This document shows, one piece after another, positions 1 to 11,261 of a stretch of 64,000 nt of DNA. Made by a program: the position numbers and the translations under genes. The DNA is from Schistocerca nitens (Eukaryota > Arthropoda > Insecta > Orthoptera > Acrididae): the NCBI RefSeq assembly GCF_023898315.1, contig NC_064619.1:299250150-299314149 (forward strand), read 5' to 3'. A model generated the notes under the pieces. The model saw nothing but the letters and a program-made list of their open reading frames with translations. It did not search any database and was not told where the DNA came from. The first letter of the stretch is position 1; each line of letters begins with the position of its first letter.

Positions 1-628
1 CACTACTTGACAGTGGATGACTGGAAACGAATAACTTGTAGTGATGAATCACGAAACACCCTGCGGCAATCCGATGGAAGGGTTTGGGTTTGGCCAGTGT
101 CTGGACAACTTTACATGGCATGGTGTGCAATGTCAACAGTGATGTTCAGAAGTAGTGGTGGTGTTACGGTAAGAGGGTGTTTTTCGAGATTAGAGTGTGG
201 TCCCCTAATATTGGATAAGAAGACGAGAAATTCTGAAGGATCCGAACATTTTTTACACCATTGTGTACTAGGTACAGTAGAGAACCAATTCGGAGATGGT
301 GATGGTTAGTGTCAGCATGACAATGCACACTTTCAGAAAGGAGTATCTTGTGAGGCAATGGTCTATGGACAATGACATTCCTGAAACGAACTGGTCTGCT
401 CAGAATCCCGACCTGAACTCGACACAACGCCTTTTGGATGAGTTAGAACATCTAGTTCGCTCCAGATCCCAGCGTCCAATATCACTTCTTTCCCCGATTT
501 CGGGTCTTGAGGAAGAATGGGCTGGCATGCCTCCACAGACATTCAGACAGTTCACTGAAGGAGTTCTCACTGGAGTCGAAACCACTATACCGACGAATGT
601 TGGGTACACGCGTATTTATGTCCGCTAA
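1..628 (+). pseudogene. Tc1-like transposase remnant (DDE domain, left part off window)
   Basis: Two overlapping frames together read as the C-terminal two thirds of a Tc1-family cut-and-paste transposase. Frame 1 (7-309) has the first catalytic block, CSDESRNTL followed by SDGRVWVW. Frame 2 (296-628) has a decayed end of the domain, NWSAQNPDLNSTQRLLDELE, which corresponds to the family block WPaqSPDLNPIEhlWdeLe; the catalytic Glu of PIE is replaced by the STQ stretch, so the copy is dead. The middle catalytic block can be glimpsed as 'tgtcagcatgacaatgcacac' near 312-332. Frames shift near 300. The element runs off the left edge and I see no right inverted repeat. Confidence 0.75.
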
Positions 629-769
629 TAGGTGACCAGACGTTTCTTAACAGATTGTGTATACGTAGCATGCACAACAACATCCCCGTATCACTCCCTT
701 GTGGTAAGCAAGAAGTCATTTTACATTTGTCGCTTCCGCTCTTTTTAACTGACTGCAACCTGATCACAG

Positions 770-940
770 CCGCTGAACTCAAAAACAAAGCTGGTTCAGT
801 ACTACGCACGCCTGCATTTTATTTACTAGGTGACAGTGTAGAACTGTATCGAACGCCTTCCAGAAGTCGAGCAACACGGAATCAACCTGATTGTCTTCTT
901 CCATATGGATCTTGTGGCTGTGCGGACTAAGGCCCATGCA
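770..940 (-). mobile_element. Short non-LTR reverse transcriptase fragment
   Basis: Read on the minus strand, about 905 to 790 translates as VDSVLLDFWKAFDTVLHCHL, the palm-domain block that in CR1/jockey-type reverse transcriptases reads VDaVFLDFrKAFDTVPHs.L and includes the first catalytic Asp. No other blocks are joined to it. It is an isolated fragment about 50 bp from a different non-LTR remnant on the same strand. Confidence 0.6.
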
Positions 941-953
941 TCGGAGATTCTTC

Positions 954-2260
954 TCATTTCTTATCAGTCCATCTTACTTTCAATATCTTTCTAGAGCACT
1001 TAATTTCAAATGCTTCGATAATCTTCTTTTCCGGTTTTCCCACGGTCCATGATTCAAGTGCATACAGTAGTATGCTCCACACGTACACTCTCAGAAATGT
1101 CTTCCTCAAATTAAGGAAGATGTTCAATACTAGCATAACAGTGTTTCATTCTGACGGTGTGTTAATTCTGTAAATATTAACTGTTGCAGTTTACTGCATT
1201 GTATTAACCTATTTCGACTATCTCCTGAGAAATGATCATAGTAGTAAGTATTATATTCAAATGTTTAATGTTTTTATGTTATACTTTCTGACATGTTCCA
1301 AACCCACGAGAATTATCTCATTTTTTGGGTCTGTGTAACTAAAACTAAATCTAATCTGATCTAACTTGCAGACTCTGCCAATGTATGCCCTCTTTGGCTC
1401 TGCTAGTCTGCTTTTTACGTCCTCCATGCTTCTTACGTCAAATGTTATTTTGCTTCCAAGGTAACTGGACACCATCACTTGGTCAACAATTCTGTTGTTC
1501 AGTCCCTAGCTAATCTCGTCCTACCTTTCATAATTACTTTCGTTTTTCTTCGGCTTGCTCCCAGACTGTGTGACAATTAGACTGATCATTCCATTGAACA
1601 GGTCGTACAAATCTTCCTCTCTTCTACTGAGGACAGCACTGTCATCAACGAATATTACAGTTGATATCCTTTCACCCTGAATTCAAATTCCACTAGTGAA
1701 CCTTCCTTTTATTTCCGTCACTCTTCCTTGATACATAGTCTGAACAGTAGGGGGCTAAAGACTAAATCGCTATCTTATAGTGTTTCTAATCCTATCACTT
1801 CGTACTTTGTCCTCTAAATCTCATTTTCGACTCTTGGTACTTACACACATTCTGTATCAACAATCTCTCTCTATTGATTGCACCTATTTCTCTCAGAATT
1901 TCGAACTTTTTCTAAAACCGACAAATCCTTTGAAAACGTATTCATTTTTCATAAATCTTGCTTCCATTACCGAGAGCAACGTCAGAACTAGGTCCCTGTT
2001 GCCTTACTTAACCTTTGCTAAAGTCAGTGATCGTCATCTGGCCGGCTGCCCGGCCGGCAGGCTGGCTGGCTAACGTTTCCCATTCTTGTCAGCAACTTGG
2101 ATCTATGATATATGAAGATGAATGTGCGACAATTCTGATACTTCTTTTCCCTACTTATCTTCGGGATTATGTGGACTATATTTTTCTGAAAGTGTATCTA
2201 CAGTCTCGTAGATTGTAAAACCGACATGGATAGTAGTTCGGTTTCCACTTCCCCTATTGG
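954..2260 (-). mobile_element. Decayed non-LTR retrotransposon, RTE-like type
   Basis: The minus strand holds the C-terminal part of a reverse transcriptase and its downstream region in broken frames. The 954-1136 segment has FLRVYVWSILLYALESW, then a stretch like AFEiwCsRkiLkvrWtDk, hallmarks of the C-terminal region of these elements (usual form YVWSvlLYGcEtW...AFEmWcyRRmLkI.W). The 1257-1478 frame adds YLGSKITFDVRSMEDVKSRL, usual form YLGs.IT.DgrS..DvksRi. From 1500 to 2260 the sequence continues in the same antisense sense (for example 'cgaatattacagttgatat', 'tctgaacagtaggggg', 'cttgtcagcaacttgg') with many indels. It is a pseudogene. Confidence 0.7.
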
Positions 2261-2999
2261 AGAACGTTACGTAAAATAAAAATTTACTCTTCAGTTACCA
2301 GAACTTCATCTGTGAACGTAAAGCAAAACCGTATTTTGGATTTTGAACGTATACTGTGTTCGAATATTACGAATTACCTCGAAGGAAACAGTCTACTGAC
2401 AGAAAGTCAGTACGGAGCATTCTTGTGAAACGCAACTAGCTCTTTATTCGTACGAATAAATGAGTGCTATCGATAGAGGTTCTGAAACTGACTTCATATT
2501 ACTAAATTTCCAGACGACATTTGGCACTGTTCCTCACAAGAGACAAGAGACTTGTAATCAAATCGCGTGCCCATAGAGTATCGTCTCGGATGCACGACTG
2601 GATTCTTGACTTTCTGTCAGAAGGTCACAGTTCGTAATAGCTGACGGACAGTCATCGAGTAAAAGAGAGGTGATTACTGGCGTTTCCTAGGGAAGTGTTA
2701 TAGGACCTCTGCTATTTTTAATGTATGTAAACGATTTAGGAGACAATCTGCGCAGCTCTCTTATATTGCTTGCAGATGATGCTATCACTTACCGTATTGT
2801 GATGTCATTAGAAGATCAAAAATAATTGCAAAATGACTTAGCCACGGTATTTACACGGTGCGAAAAGTGGCAACTGACTCTAAATAATGAAATGTGTCAG
2901 GTTATCTAACTATGTAGTTAAAAGATTCCGCTAAATTTAGGCTACACGATAAATTGCGCAAATCTAAAGGCTGTCATTTCAACTAAGTACCTAGGAATT

Positions 3000-3266
3000 G
3001 TCCGCCCCTCGTGGTCTCGTGGTAGCGTTCTCGCTTCCCGTGCACGGGGTCCCGGGTTCGATTGCCGGCGGGGTCAGGGATTTTTCCTGCCTCGAGATGA
3101 CTGGGTGTTGTTGTGTCATCTTCATCATCACCATTCATCACCATTACGGTCGGAGGAAGGCAACGGCAAACCACCTCCACTAGGACCTTGCCTAGTAAGG
3201 CGGTGCGGGTCTCCCGCAGCGTTCCCCTACGCCCTGTAAAGAAGCATGGGACTTCATTTCCATTTC
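3000..3266 (+). mobile_element. SINE-A, tRNA-headed, complete with target-site duplication
   Basis: Internal RNA polymerase III promoter boxes are visible: 'gtggtagcgttctcg' (box A region) and 'gggttcgattgcc' (box B). The body has 'gactgggtgttgttgtgtc' and 'aaaccacctccactagg', and the end is 'acttcatttccatttc'. An 11-bp perfect duplication, acctaggaatt, lies at 2989-2999 and 3267-3277. Removing the insert restores the host reverse transcriptase sequence (taCCTAGGaatTacaattacg), so the boundaries are firm. Confidence 0.92.
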
Positions 3267-3320
3267 ACCTAGGAATTACAATTACGAAGAACTTAAATTG
3301 GAACATACACATATATAATG

Positions 3321-3685
3321 AAATGGTTCAAATGGCTCTGAGCACTATGGGACTTAACGTCTATGGTCATCAGTCCCCTAGAACTTAGAACTACTTAAAC
3401 CTAACTAACCCGCTACGGTCGCAGGTTCGAATCCTGCCTCGGGCATGGATGTTTGTGATGTCCTTAGGTTAGTTAGGTTTAACTAGTTCTAAGTTCTAGG
3501 GGACTAATGACCTCAGCAGTTGAGTCCCATAGTGCTCAGAGCCATTTGAACCTAACTAACCTAAGGACATGACACAACACCCAGTCGTCACGAGGCAGAG
3601 AAAATCCCTGACCCCGCCGGGAACCGAACCCGGGAACCAGGCCCGGGAAGCGAGAACGCTACCGCACGACCACGAGCTGCGGACC
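3321..3685 (-). mobile_element. Hybrid SINE: SINE-A head with SINE-B tail, split by another SINE
   Basis: On the minus strand the 5' part (3685 to about 3590) is a SINE-A-type head: 'gcggtagcgttctcgcttcc', box B 'gggttcggttcc', then 'gactgggtgttgtgtcatg'. From about 3565 and, beyond the internal insertion, from 3410 down to 3321, it is the SINE-B tail (ccttaggttagttaggttt ... gagccatttgaaccattt). The two parts are joined without a visible break, so this is a chimeric SINE subfamily or a template-switch product. It lies in the non-LTR element; weakly similar flanks (atataatg and atcgataacg) may be a decayed TSD. Confidence 0.8.
3411..3550 (+). mobile_element. SINE-B, 5'-truncated, inserted inside the hybrid SINE
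   Basis: Starts inside the tRNA-like head at cgctacggtcgcaggttcg and runs to gagccatttgaa. It is flanked by the perfect 11-bp duplication cctaactaacc at 3400-3410 and 3551-3561, which is itself tail sequence of the host SINE. Insert and host are in opposite orientation, so the 3321-3550 stretch can fold on itself. Confidence 0.9.
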
Positions 3686-4369
3686 ATCGATAACGTTGTG
3701 GAGAAGGTCAACCAGATATTGCGTTACATTCGCAGAACACTTAAGATATGCAACAAATCCACTAAGGAGACTAGCTTCACTACGGTTGCCCGTCCTCTGC
3801 TAGAGTACTGCCGTGGGCTGTGAGGTCCTTACCAGATGAAGTTGACGGAGGACATAGATAAAGTTCAGAGAGGGGAATCTCGTTTTGTATTATCACAAAA
3901 CAGGGGAGAGAGTTTGACGGACGAAGTAAGCGATTTTAGTTGCGGCGAGATATTTTCACGAAATTTCAATCACCAACTTTCTCCTCTGAATGCGAAAATA
4001 GTTTATTGACGGTAGCCTACAGAGGCAGAAATGATCATCGTAATAAAAGAAATCAGAACTCGCACGTGCAAATTTTAATGTTCATTTTTCCCAGGCGCTA
4101 TTCGAGAGTGGAACGGTAGAGAGATAGTGTGAAGATGGTTCAATGAACCCTCTGACAGGCATTTAAGTGCGAACTGGGGAGTAGTGATGAAAATGTATTC
4201 TTCGACGACTAATATGAGGCTCAACCTCGTCTTACAGCCAAGTCGGTATTTGTGTCGAAGTGGTGGACTGAAGACTGAGAACTCGGCTCTGAGAGAACCA
4301 TCCACCGCAGTAGCCATTACTGCCTGGAAGAAATACGCGGCTTGCAGTAGCAGTAGCAGTAAGCCACGA

Positions 4370-4600
4370 GCGGCCCGAGGGGAGGGAGAGGGCAAAAAAT
4401 GGAAATAATACGGCGAGCAGCGGATCTGATTGGCCGGCCAGGGGAGAGCCGTCCGCCCCTGGCCGGCGAGCGGCGCGCCGCCTTCGATCCGGGGCGCCAT
4501 TCCCAGCCTGCCTGCCTGCTGCGCTGCGCTGCGCTCGGCCCCGCTGGGACCACTCGTTTGGCGGCACGCGCCGCCCCCGCGTCTTGTAGTGTGAAGCCCC
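4370..4600. promoter_or_regulatory. GC/CpG-rich patch, possible promoter
   Basis: A sharp rise in G+C and CpG relative to the AT-rich surroundings, with runs such as 'ggccggcgagcggcgcgccg' and 'tgcgctgcgctgcgctcgg'. An inverted CCAAT box (ATTGG) lies at 4429-4433. The long open frames on both strands here (up to 199 codons on the minus strand) are what GC-rich sequence produces by default and show no family motif; the longest also runs through the non-LTR tail. A CpG-island-like promoter is possible, but no TATA box, exon or splice site supports it. Confidence 0.35.
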
Positions 4601-4870
4601 GCACAAAGCTGCATGACAGAGCAGCCCTGAACCTTAGTCCAACAGTCTGCTCTAAATTTACTGTGCGACACCATCAGTGGATGAAGTAAGATCAGCGCTG
4701 GTGGTTTTAGAAGGTGTGTCTGAAATGCTGATCTTGAGGAAGGACAGAGACATGACGTACCTTTACTGCCTTCAGTCTAGGTTTTGGGCAGTACAAAACT
4801 GCTCGAAACTATCATCGTAGCTTTATTTTGGAGTAGGCCGAGGTTTTGATGTGAATGAACTATACTTCCC

Positions 4871-5075
4871 GCCGGCCGTGGTGGCCAAGCGGTTCTAGGC
4901 GCTTGAGTCCGGAACCACGCGACTGCTACGGTCGCAGGTTCGAATCCTGCTTCGGGAATTGATGTGTGTGATGCCCTTAGGTTAGTTAGGTTTAACTAGT
5001 TCTAAGTTATAGGGGACTGATGACCTTAGAAGTTACGTCCCGTAGTGCTCAGAGCCATTTGAACCATTTTTTTAA
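4871..5075 (+). mobile_element. SINE-B, complete with target-site duplication
   Basis: Begins gccggccgtggtggccaagc (box A) and contains caggttcgaatcctgc (box B) and the tail gagccatttgaaccattttt. The 13-bp perfect duplication aactatacttccc lies at 4858-4870 and 5076-5088. Confidence 0.93.
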
Positions 5076-5159
5076 AACTATACTTCCCTCTTCATCTCAA
5101 GCTTTGAGACAGTGATAGTTGCTGTTCTTGAAAGAATACAACTTAGAGCATCGGGTGAA

Positions 5160-5186
5160 CCCCCCCCCCCCCCCCCCCCCCCCCCC
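5160..5186. repeat. Poly-C tract
   Basis: A run of about 27 C. Similar homopolymer C or G runs occur at 15901-15918, 28291-28304, 45861-45876 and 63771-63789; their exact lengths in an assembly are unreliable. The glycine- or proline-rich open frames across them are artefacts. Confidence 0.9.
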
Positions 5187-5328
5187 GCGCACACTCCATC
5201 CTCCTTCCGTAATCGGATAGAATGGATATTTGAACTTTCCATCGTCCACGGAAAGCAGGCATGAGAGAAATGAAGATAAGGAATCATTCGCTTCAGATTG
5301 CAATTAAATGATTTTCAATTCTACATCA

Positions 5329-6736
5329 CACTACTGGCCATTAAAATCGCTACACCAAGAAGAAATGCAGATGATAAACGGGTATTCATTGGACAACTAT
5401 ATTATATTAGAACTGACATGTGATTACATTTTCACGCAATTTGGGTGCATAGATCCCGAGAAACCAGTACCCAGAACAACCACCTCTGGCCATAATAACG
5501 GCCTTGATACGCCTGGGTATTGAGTCAAACAGAGCTTGGATGGCGTGTACAGGTACAGCTGCCCATGCAGCTTCAACGCGATACCACAGTTCATCAAGAG
5601 TAGTGGCTGGCGTATTGTGACGAGCCAGTTGCTCGGCCACCATTGACCAGACGTTTTCAATTGGTGGGAAATCTGGAGAATGTGCTGGCCAGGACAGCAG
5701 TCGAACATTTTCTGTATCCAGAAAGGCCCGTACAGGACCTGCAACATGCGGTCGTGCATTATCCTGCTGAAATGTAGGGTTTCACAGGCATCGAATGAAG
5801 GGTAGAGCCACGGGTCGTAACACATCTGAAATGTAACGTCCACTGTTCAAATTGCCGTCATTGCGAACAAGAGGTGACCGAGACGTGTAACCAATGGCAC
5901 CGCATACCATCACGCCGGGTGATACGGCAGTATGGTAATGACGAATACACGCTTCCAAAGTGGGTTCACCGCGATGACGCCAAACACGGATGCGACCATC
6001 ATGATGCTGTAAACAGAACCTGGATTCATCCGAAACAATGACGTTTTGCAAATCGTGCACCCAGGTTCGTCGTTGAGTACAGCATCGCAGGCGCTCCTGT
6101 CTGTGATGCAGCGTCAAGGGTAACCGCAGCCATGGTCTCCGAGCTGATAGTCCACGCTGTTGCAAACGTCGTCAAACTGTTCGTCCAGATGGTTGTTGTC
6201 TTGCAAACGTCCCAACCTGTTGACTCAGGGATCGAGACGTGGCTGCACTCCATCGTGGCAGCCATGCGGATAAGATGCCTGTCATCTCGACTGCTAGTGA
6301 TACGAGGCCGTTGGGATCCAGCACGGCGTTCCGTATTACCCTTATTAACCCACCGATTCCATACTCTGCTAACAGTCATTTGATCTCGACCAACGCGAGC
6401 AGCAATGTCGACATACGATAAACCGCAATCGCAAAAGGCTACAATCCGACCTTTATCAAAGTCGGAAACGTGATGGTACGCATTTCTCCTCCTTACACGA
6501 GGCATCACAACAACGTTTCACCAGGCAACGCCGGTCAACTGCTGTTTGTGTATGAGAAATCGGTTGGAAACTTTCCTCATGGCAGCACGTTGTAAGTGTC
6601 GCCACCGGCGTCAACCTTGGGTGAATGCTCTGAAAAGCTAATCATTTGCATATTACATCATCTTCTTCCTGTCGGTTAAATTTCGCGTCTGTAGCACGTC
6701 ATCTTCGTGGTGTAACAATTTTAATGGCCAGTAGTG
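5329..6736 (-). mobile_element. Tc1-like transposon with both inverted repeats, broken transposase
   Basis: The left end reads cactactggccattaaaat and the right end is its inverse (attttaatggccagtagtg), so both terminal repeats survive. TA follows the right end (6737-6738); the left flank is CA, probably a mutated TA. The minus strand encodes a transposase in at least three frames: 6508 to 6026 has the N-terminal helix-turn-helix (VSDFDKGRIVAFCDCGLS), 6165 to 5782 has the first catalytic block VSDESRFCLQHHDGRIRVW, the second block FQQDNARPH lies near 5770, and the third (SPDFPPIENVW) near 5670 in a shifted frame; 5643 to 5407 gives the C-terminus (SIPRRIKAVI). Spacing between second Asp and Glu is 34 residues, as usual for Tc1. 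Frameshifts make it inactive. Confidence 0.92.
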
Positions 6737-7590
6737 TAAAACTAGCAAACTGCCCTGTCTTCGCACGGTTAGCAGTAAATATCAACGGCCGGACGACTTG
6801 CCTGTCGTAGTACATTTGTTTACGCGCCAGCACGTAGAGTTATGATTGAAACTCAGAGAACAACGTTAGATAAATGAATATTAGCTCGAAATTATGGTAT
6901 AAGGCAAAAGATTTTAGCGATGCACGCTAGAAAATTTCTCAGGAGCCACAACTTAATCGACAGTTATCATTACAGTTCTGCCGGTTGGCACAAAATATTT
7001 ATATATTATGTACCCGAACCTCCTTCGTCAATTAGGCAACCTATCAATGAAAACCGTACAAAATTCCCTACAGCCGTCCATGACATTACTCTTCACTCAC
7101 AGACAGAAAAATGCGGCGAGGAAAATTAATTTATAACAAGTAGTGATTATATATTTCGAGGCTACAAGCTTCATCTTCAACTGCATCTGTCAACAGTTTC
7201 TATATCCTTTTCACAGGTACTTCTGAAGAGGAAGCTAAGAGGCCTCAAAATCGATTAAGTTAAAATATAATTGAAGGCCACGTAATTGTAATCTGAGAAA
7301 AATTCATTCTTCCTCTCAACTGATAGTATGCAGTAAAGCATCAACCTGGGCCACACGTGTCAATGAATTCTCCAGCTGTTTCCATCCGCCCAGCCTTGTT
7401 AAACAATCTGTGGAGTAAAAGTCTGCCGTAAAGCTGCACACTGTCAATGGATATGTAAATAATTAGAGTTGCAGTTATCTGAAACAGGTGGAACAGCCAC
7501 CTGAGTCCATTAGTGTTCTTACCACGGCTGGTAGGGTATTCAGGGATATGACAACCATTCGAAGAAAAAAATGTCTAACAAACGTGGACT
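6737..7590. other. No recognised gene or repeat
   Basis: AT-rich sequence; short open frames show no family motif. Confidence 0.5.
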
Positions 7591-7695
7591 CCAAAATGCC
7601 TACGTTAAGAGCTATGAACACTTGTTTAGAAGAATAGATGTTTCACGGTAGTGAAGATGAAAAAGGACTCATAGCTCTTAACGTATGCATTTTAG
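7591..7695. repeat. Inverted repeat / hairpin
   Basis: Arm 1 (7591-7617, ccaaaatgcctacgttaaga...) and arm 2 (7669-7695) are reverse complements at 25 of 27 positions, with a 51-base loop that contains a smaller perfect stem (ttcac-ggta-gtgaa). It could be a small foldback repeat or a transcribed hairpin. Confidence 0.75.
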
Positions 7696-7781
7696 AGCCC
7701 ATGATTGCTAGACTTCTTTGTTTCAAATGATCGTTCCCCTCATGTATCTGAATATTTACCTTGTCTCCGGAGCACCCTGTA

Positions 7782-8950
7782 CGAGGGGCGTTTGAAAAGT
7801 CCGTGAAATGTCCGAGAGATGGCACCACCAGCACGTATCGAAATCATGTTTGTTTAGTAGCATCTTTGGAAAGGACGCACACCAAGTTTCAGCCATATTG
7901 GTCTGTTTCTTTGTGTTTGGCATTCGTGTGAATCAAGGCAGTCGAGTGATTGTCAAGAAACGGACGAAAACGAATTTCGTGTGGTGATTAAACATTACCT
8001 TATGAAAAGCAAAACGCCTCAGGAGACTAAAGAGAAGCTTGATAAACATTACGGTGACTCTGCACCTTCGATTATAACAGTTTATAAACGGTATCAAAAT
8101 TTTCGGAGTGGCCATATGGGCACAAGTGATGCTGAACGTTCTGGAGGCCCTGTGGAGGTTACGACTCCAGAAATCATTCATAAAATCCATGATATGGTGA
8201 TGGATGATAGAAGAGGTAAGGTGCGTGAGATTGCTAGTGCTGTGGGCATCTAGAATGAACGGGTACATAATATTTTGTATAAAAATTTGGACATGAGAAG
8301 GCTATCCGCAAGATGGGTTCCGCTATTTCTCACGCTTGGCCAGAAACAGAATCCTGTGAAGTGTTGCAAGCATGGTTTGCAGCTGTTCAGGAAGAATCCG
8401 CAGGACTTTAAGCGTCCTTCGGCCGGAAACGTTATGGCGACTGTCTTTTGGGATTCGCAAGGGATAATCCTCATTGACTTCTGGAAAAGGGTACAAATAT
8501 TACAGGTGCATATTATTCATCGTTATTGGACCGTTTGAAACCGAGAAAAACGCCGGCGATTGGACCGGATAAAAGTCCTTTTCCATCACGACAATACACC
8601 AGCACACACCTCAGCAGTTGTGGTCGCAAAATTAATGGAAACAGGATTCCATCTCGTTTCACATTCCCCCCTGTTCTACAGACTTGGCTCCCTCGGATTA
8701 CTAGTTGTTCCCAAATTTGAAGAAATGGCTGGCAGGACAAAGATTTTATTCAAACGAGGAGGTGATTCCAGCAAATAATATCTATTTTGCAGACTTGGAC
8801 AATTCCTATTATTCGGAAGGGATCAACAAATTAGAACAGCGTTGGATGAAGTGTGTAAGTCTAAAAGGAGACTATGTCGAAAAATAAAAAAGGTTTACCC
8901 AAACACGTGAGTAGTTTTTATGTTTGAACGGACTTTTCAAACGCCCCTCG
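7782..8950 (+). mobile_element. mariner transposon with internal deletion
   Basis: Inverted ends cgaggggcgtttgaaaagtc and gacttttcaaacgcccctcg, flanked by TA at 7780-7781 and 8951-8952. The plus strand has a mariner transposase starting near 7981 (VIKHYLMKSKTPQETKEKL) with paired helix-turn-helix (KVREIASAVGI) followed by a stop at 8251. After NPQDF near 8407 the frame jumps straight to PSAGNVMATVFWDSQG, so the segment with the first catalytic Asp (usually VDETWIHHY) is missing. The second catalytic region FHHDNTPAHTSAVVVAKLM is present near 8585; the third (PDLAPSDY) is frameshifted near 8680. The C-terminus KCVSLKGDYVEK ends at 8884. It cannot make active transposase but keeps both ends. 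Confidence 0.93.
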
Positions 8951-9009
8951 TATAAGGGGTGAGAACACCGTCAGATGTCGAGTAATCACTGTGAAAGATC
9001 TGGAGATAT

Positions 9010-9990
9010 CACCCGCTCGTGTGAGCCTGCGTTATTAACGTCAGAGAGAGTTTGAAAGGCGCCTCATTGTGGGTGTCTACTTGGCCAGCTGGTCGAACCA
9101 TGCAATATCCTGATTTGTCGGGCCCGATGATGGACTGCATGGGAACGTGAGGGCAGGGATATCCCCCGGAAAGGATCCGGTCGACCACGTGTGACCACCA
9201 TAAGGGAGGATCGCCGCATCGTGCACTACGCACATTGGAACCCTTTCGTGTTTGCGCCCGCCATCTGAGAATAATAAATGGACTCTCTGCGACATTGTGT
9301 CGTCCCTGCGGATGAAGTGGTGCCGTGACTGGGAAACGTGGACTGCTGATGAATGATATCGTTCTGCGTCTAACGATTAGTCGTGGTTCTGCAACTAACC
9401 CGGATGACCATTGTCGGCCAGGATAGTAGCGACATGGGCGTGGGGAGGGTGAGGTGGTCCCACTCAACCAAATGGCGTCATAGTGTGGGGAACCATCATG
9501 TATGTCCCCAGGTCATGGCTGGTAGTGATTGTGGGGACTGTGACGGCACGACAGAACATTACGAAGATTTACGTCCTCGTGCGTTACCTCTCACGCAACT
9601 GTACCGTGTTGCCATTTTTCAACAGGACAATGCACGTCTACACAGACCTGTGTCTCTAAGAACTGCCTGTGTGATGTTGAGATATTCCCGCGTAAAGTGA
9701 GATCCCAAAATCTGTCACCGATAGAGCATGTGTGGGATCAACTCGGACATCAGCTCCGCTTCAGCGCCAGTGTCCAGGATCTCAAGGACCAGTTACAACA
9801 GTTGTGGGACACCCTGCCTCAGGAGAGAATACAGCGATTTTAAGACATCCTTCCCAACCGAATCAGTGTGTACATCCAGGCAGAGGGGGTGCAGAGTCGT
9901 CGTGGTAAGTGTGCTCATTCTGCCAAGTTTCGTTGTAAATTTGATTCGATTCTGCAGTCACTGAAGTAACGAAACATACCCTTTTTGCCT
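9010..9990 (+). pseudogene. Heavily decayed Tc1-like transposase
   Basis: The plus strand shows FQQDNARLHRPVSL near 9620 (second catalytic Asp), then LSPIEHVWDQLGHQLR near 9710-9760 (catalytic Glu), then the C-terminal block QLQQLWDTLPQERIQRF ending in a stop, followed by LPNRISVYIQAEG near 9850-9890. Earlier parts (9010-9550) fit the same family only loosely. Several stops and frameshifts; no convincing inverted ends. Confidence 0.75.
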
Positions 9991-11261
9991 CTTAAGTTTT
10001 GTTTCGTTTCCTTCTTCACTTCCCTTTTTTTCAGGCTGCGTATTTGCTGACAGTGGCACTACTTTCATACCGTTGCACCGTTACTGTATGCGCAGCCCTA
10101 CGAGTTTGTGTATTTCTAACCATTTGACGCAGGAGACAAATCGACACAATATGGTCGACGGCAGCTGGAGTTTCTCCACGTGCTCTCGATGGAGACGCGT
10201 GCTTTTTGAATACAATTATGCTAAAGTAATGAAATCAGCGAAAGAAAATCTGCGGATGACCAAAAAACGTGCAAGGCGGAGATATACCATTGCTAAGCTT
10301 TACAAGCGACGCAGTCCCTCTAGCACGGTGCAAACAGTAGAAAGGAACGGGCAACATACCCAGCGCAGAATATGGCTTTAGAATAGGCGAAGCTAAGACG
10401 AAGCTGATGAAGAGTAGTGGAAAGGAGAGTAATGATGAACGTGAGAACTGGAAACGATGGGGTAACGGGAGGACTGACAGAATTCCATGTACGAAGCAAC
10501 ATTACATAAGCTAACCGAAGCAGGGAAGATGCCGGAAATAGACTGAGACAGAAGGAAGTTTTCTTCCGAAATGTATCAAACACTGATACGGAACTGAGGA
10601 AGAAGTTCCTGTAAGTGTTCCTTTGGAGCACGGTAACATTTCTGGCTCGGAGCTGTGCGATTTGTTCCTACCCTCACATCTGACTTCAGCGAAGATGCAG
10701 TACCTGACACCTGACATAAACTGGAGTGAATTACGAAATTGTAATGGTACTGTATGTAAGGTACATCTTTCTGAACAGTCATGTAATCTGATTGGCTGCT
10801 GTGATAGAAGATGGAGGCATTAGTGTCGGACCAGCCAGCCAGAATTCAAATTTTCCATTTACGTATTATTACTGAAGCCTAATTCAGATTTCATTTATAA
10901 TCGCAGGGGAAAACCTCTCACTGATAACTATCCTCACCTAATCAAAATGTCATTTTAATATCAATTTTGAGTGATACTTGAATAAAGATATACGACCAAG
11001 TCACTTCATATAACGTCGAATGACCGCCCAATGGAGGGATTCATGTTGCTCACTTCGGACTCAAATTTCGTGATCAACAGCACGGTCGAACAGATTTCAG
11101 TGCAGTTACTGCTCTGCAAACAAGGCAGAGAATAATTGAGGGTAGGATATGTAATTTGATTTGTGAAATATGTACTACAATTTCTACCATGTTTATTAGT
11201 GTTGAGGTATTATATTTGTGGATCGTATGGATGATTAATCACTTCATGTATGAATTTTGTA
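9991..11261. other. No recognised gene or repeat
   Basis: Mixed-composition sequence. Frames of 60-103 codons on both strands show no motif I recognise. Confidence 0.5.

Larger units (their letters stand above)
2370..4180 (+). mobile_element. Non-LTR retrotransposon (CR1/jockey-type), split by SINEs
   Basis: Plus-strand reverse transcriptase remnant in three pieces: about 2370-2999, 3278-3320 and 3686-4180. Blocks in order: FDTVPH-like start near 2515; G-VS-GSVIGPLLFLMYVNDL near 2680-2740 (usual SGVPQGSVLGPlLFliYINDL); LLADDA near 2770, the catalytic Asp pair; CEKWQLTLNNEMC near 2860; KYLGI... near 2985, where the first SINE entered; then RPLLEYC near 3795 and the tail with 'tgaaccctctgacaggcattt' near 4150. 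Stops and indels break the frame. The 3' end has no poly-A, as in related copies at 24500-24905. Two SINE insertions interrupt it and are listed separately. Confidence 0.8.

Noticed and set aside
4075-4674. A 199-codon minus-strand open frame
   Set aside because: It covers the 3' end of a non-LTR element and a GC-rich patch, has no domain, and overlapping frames of similar quality exist on both strands.
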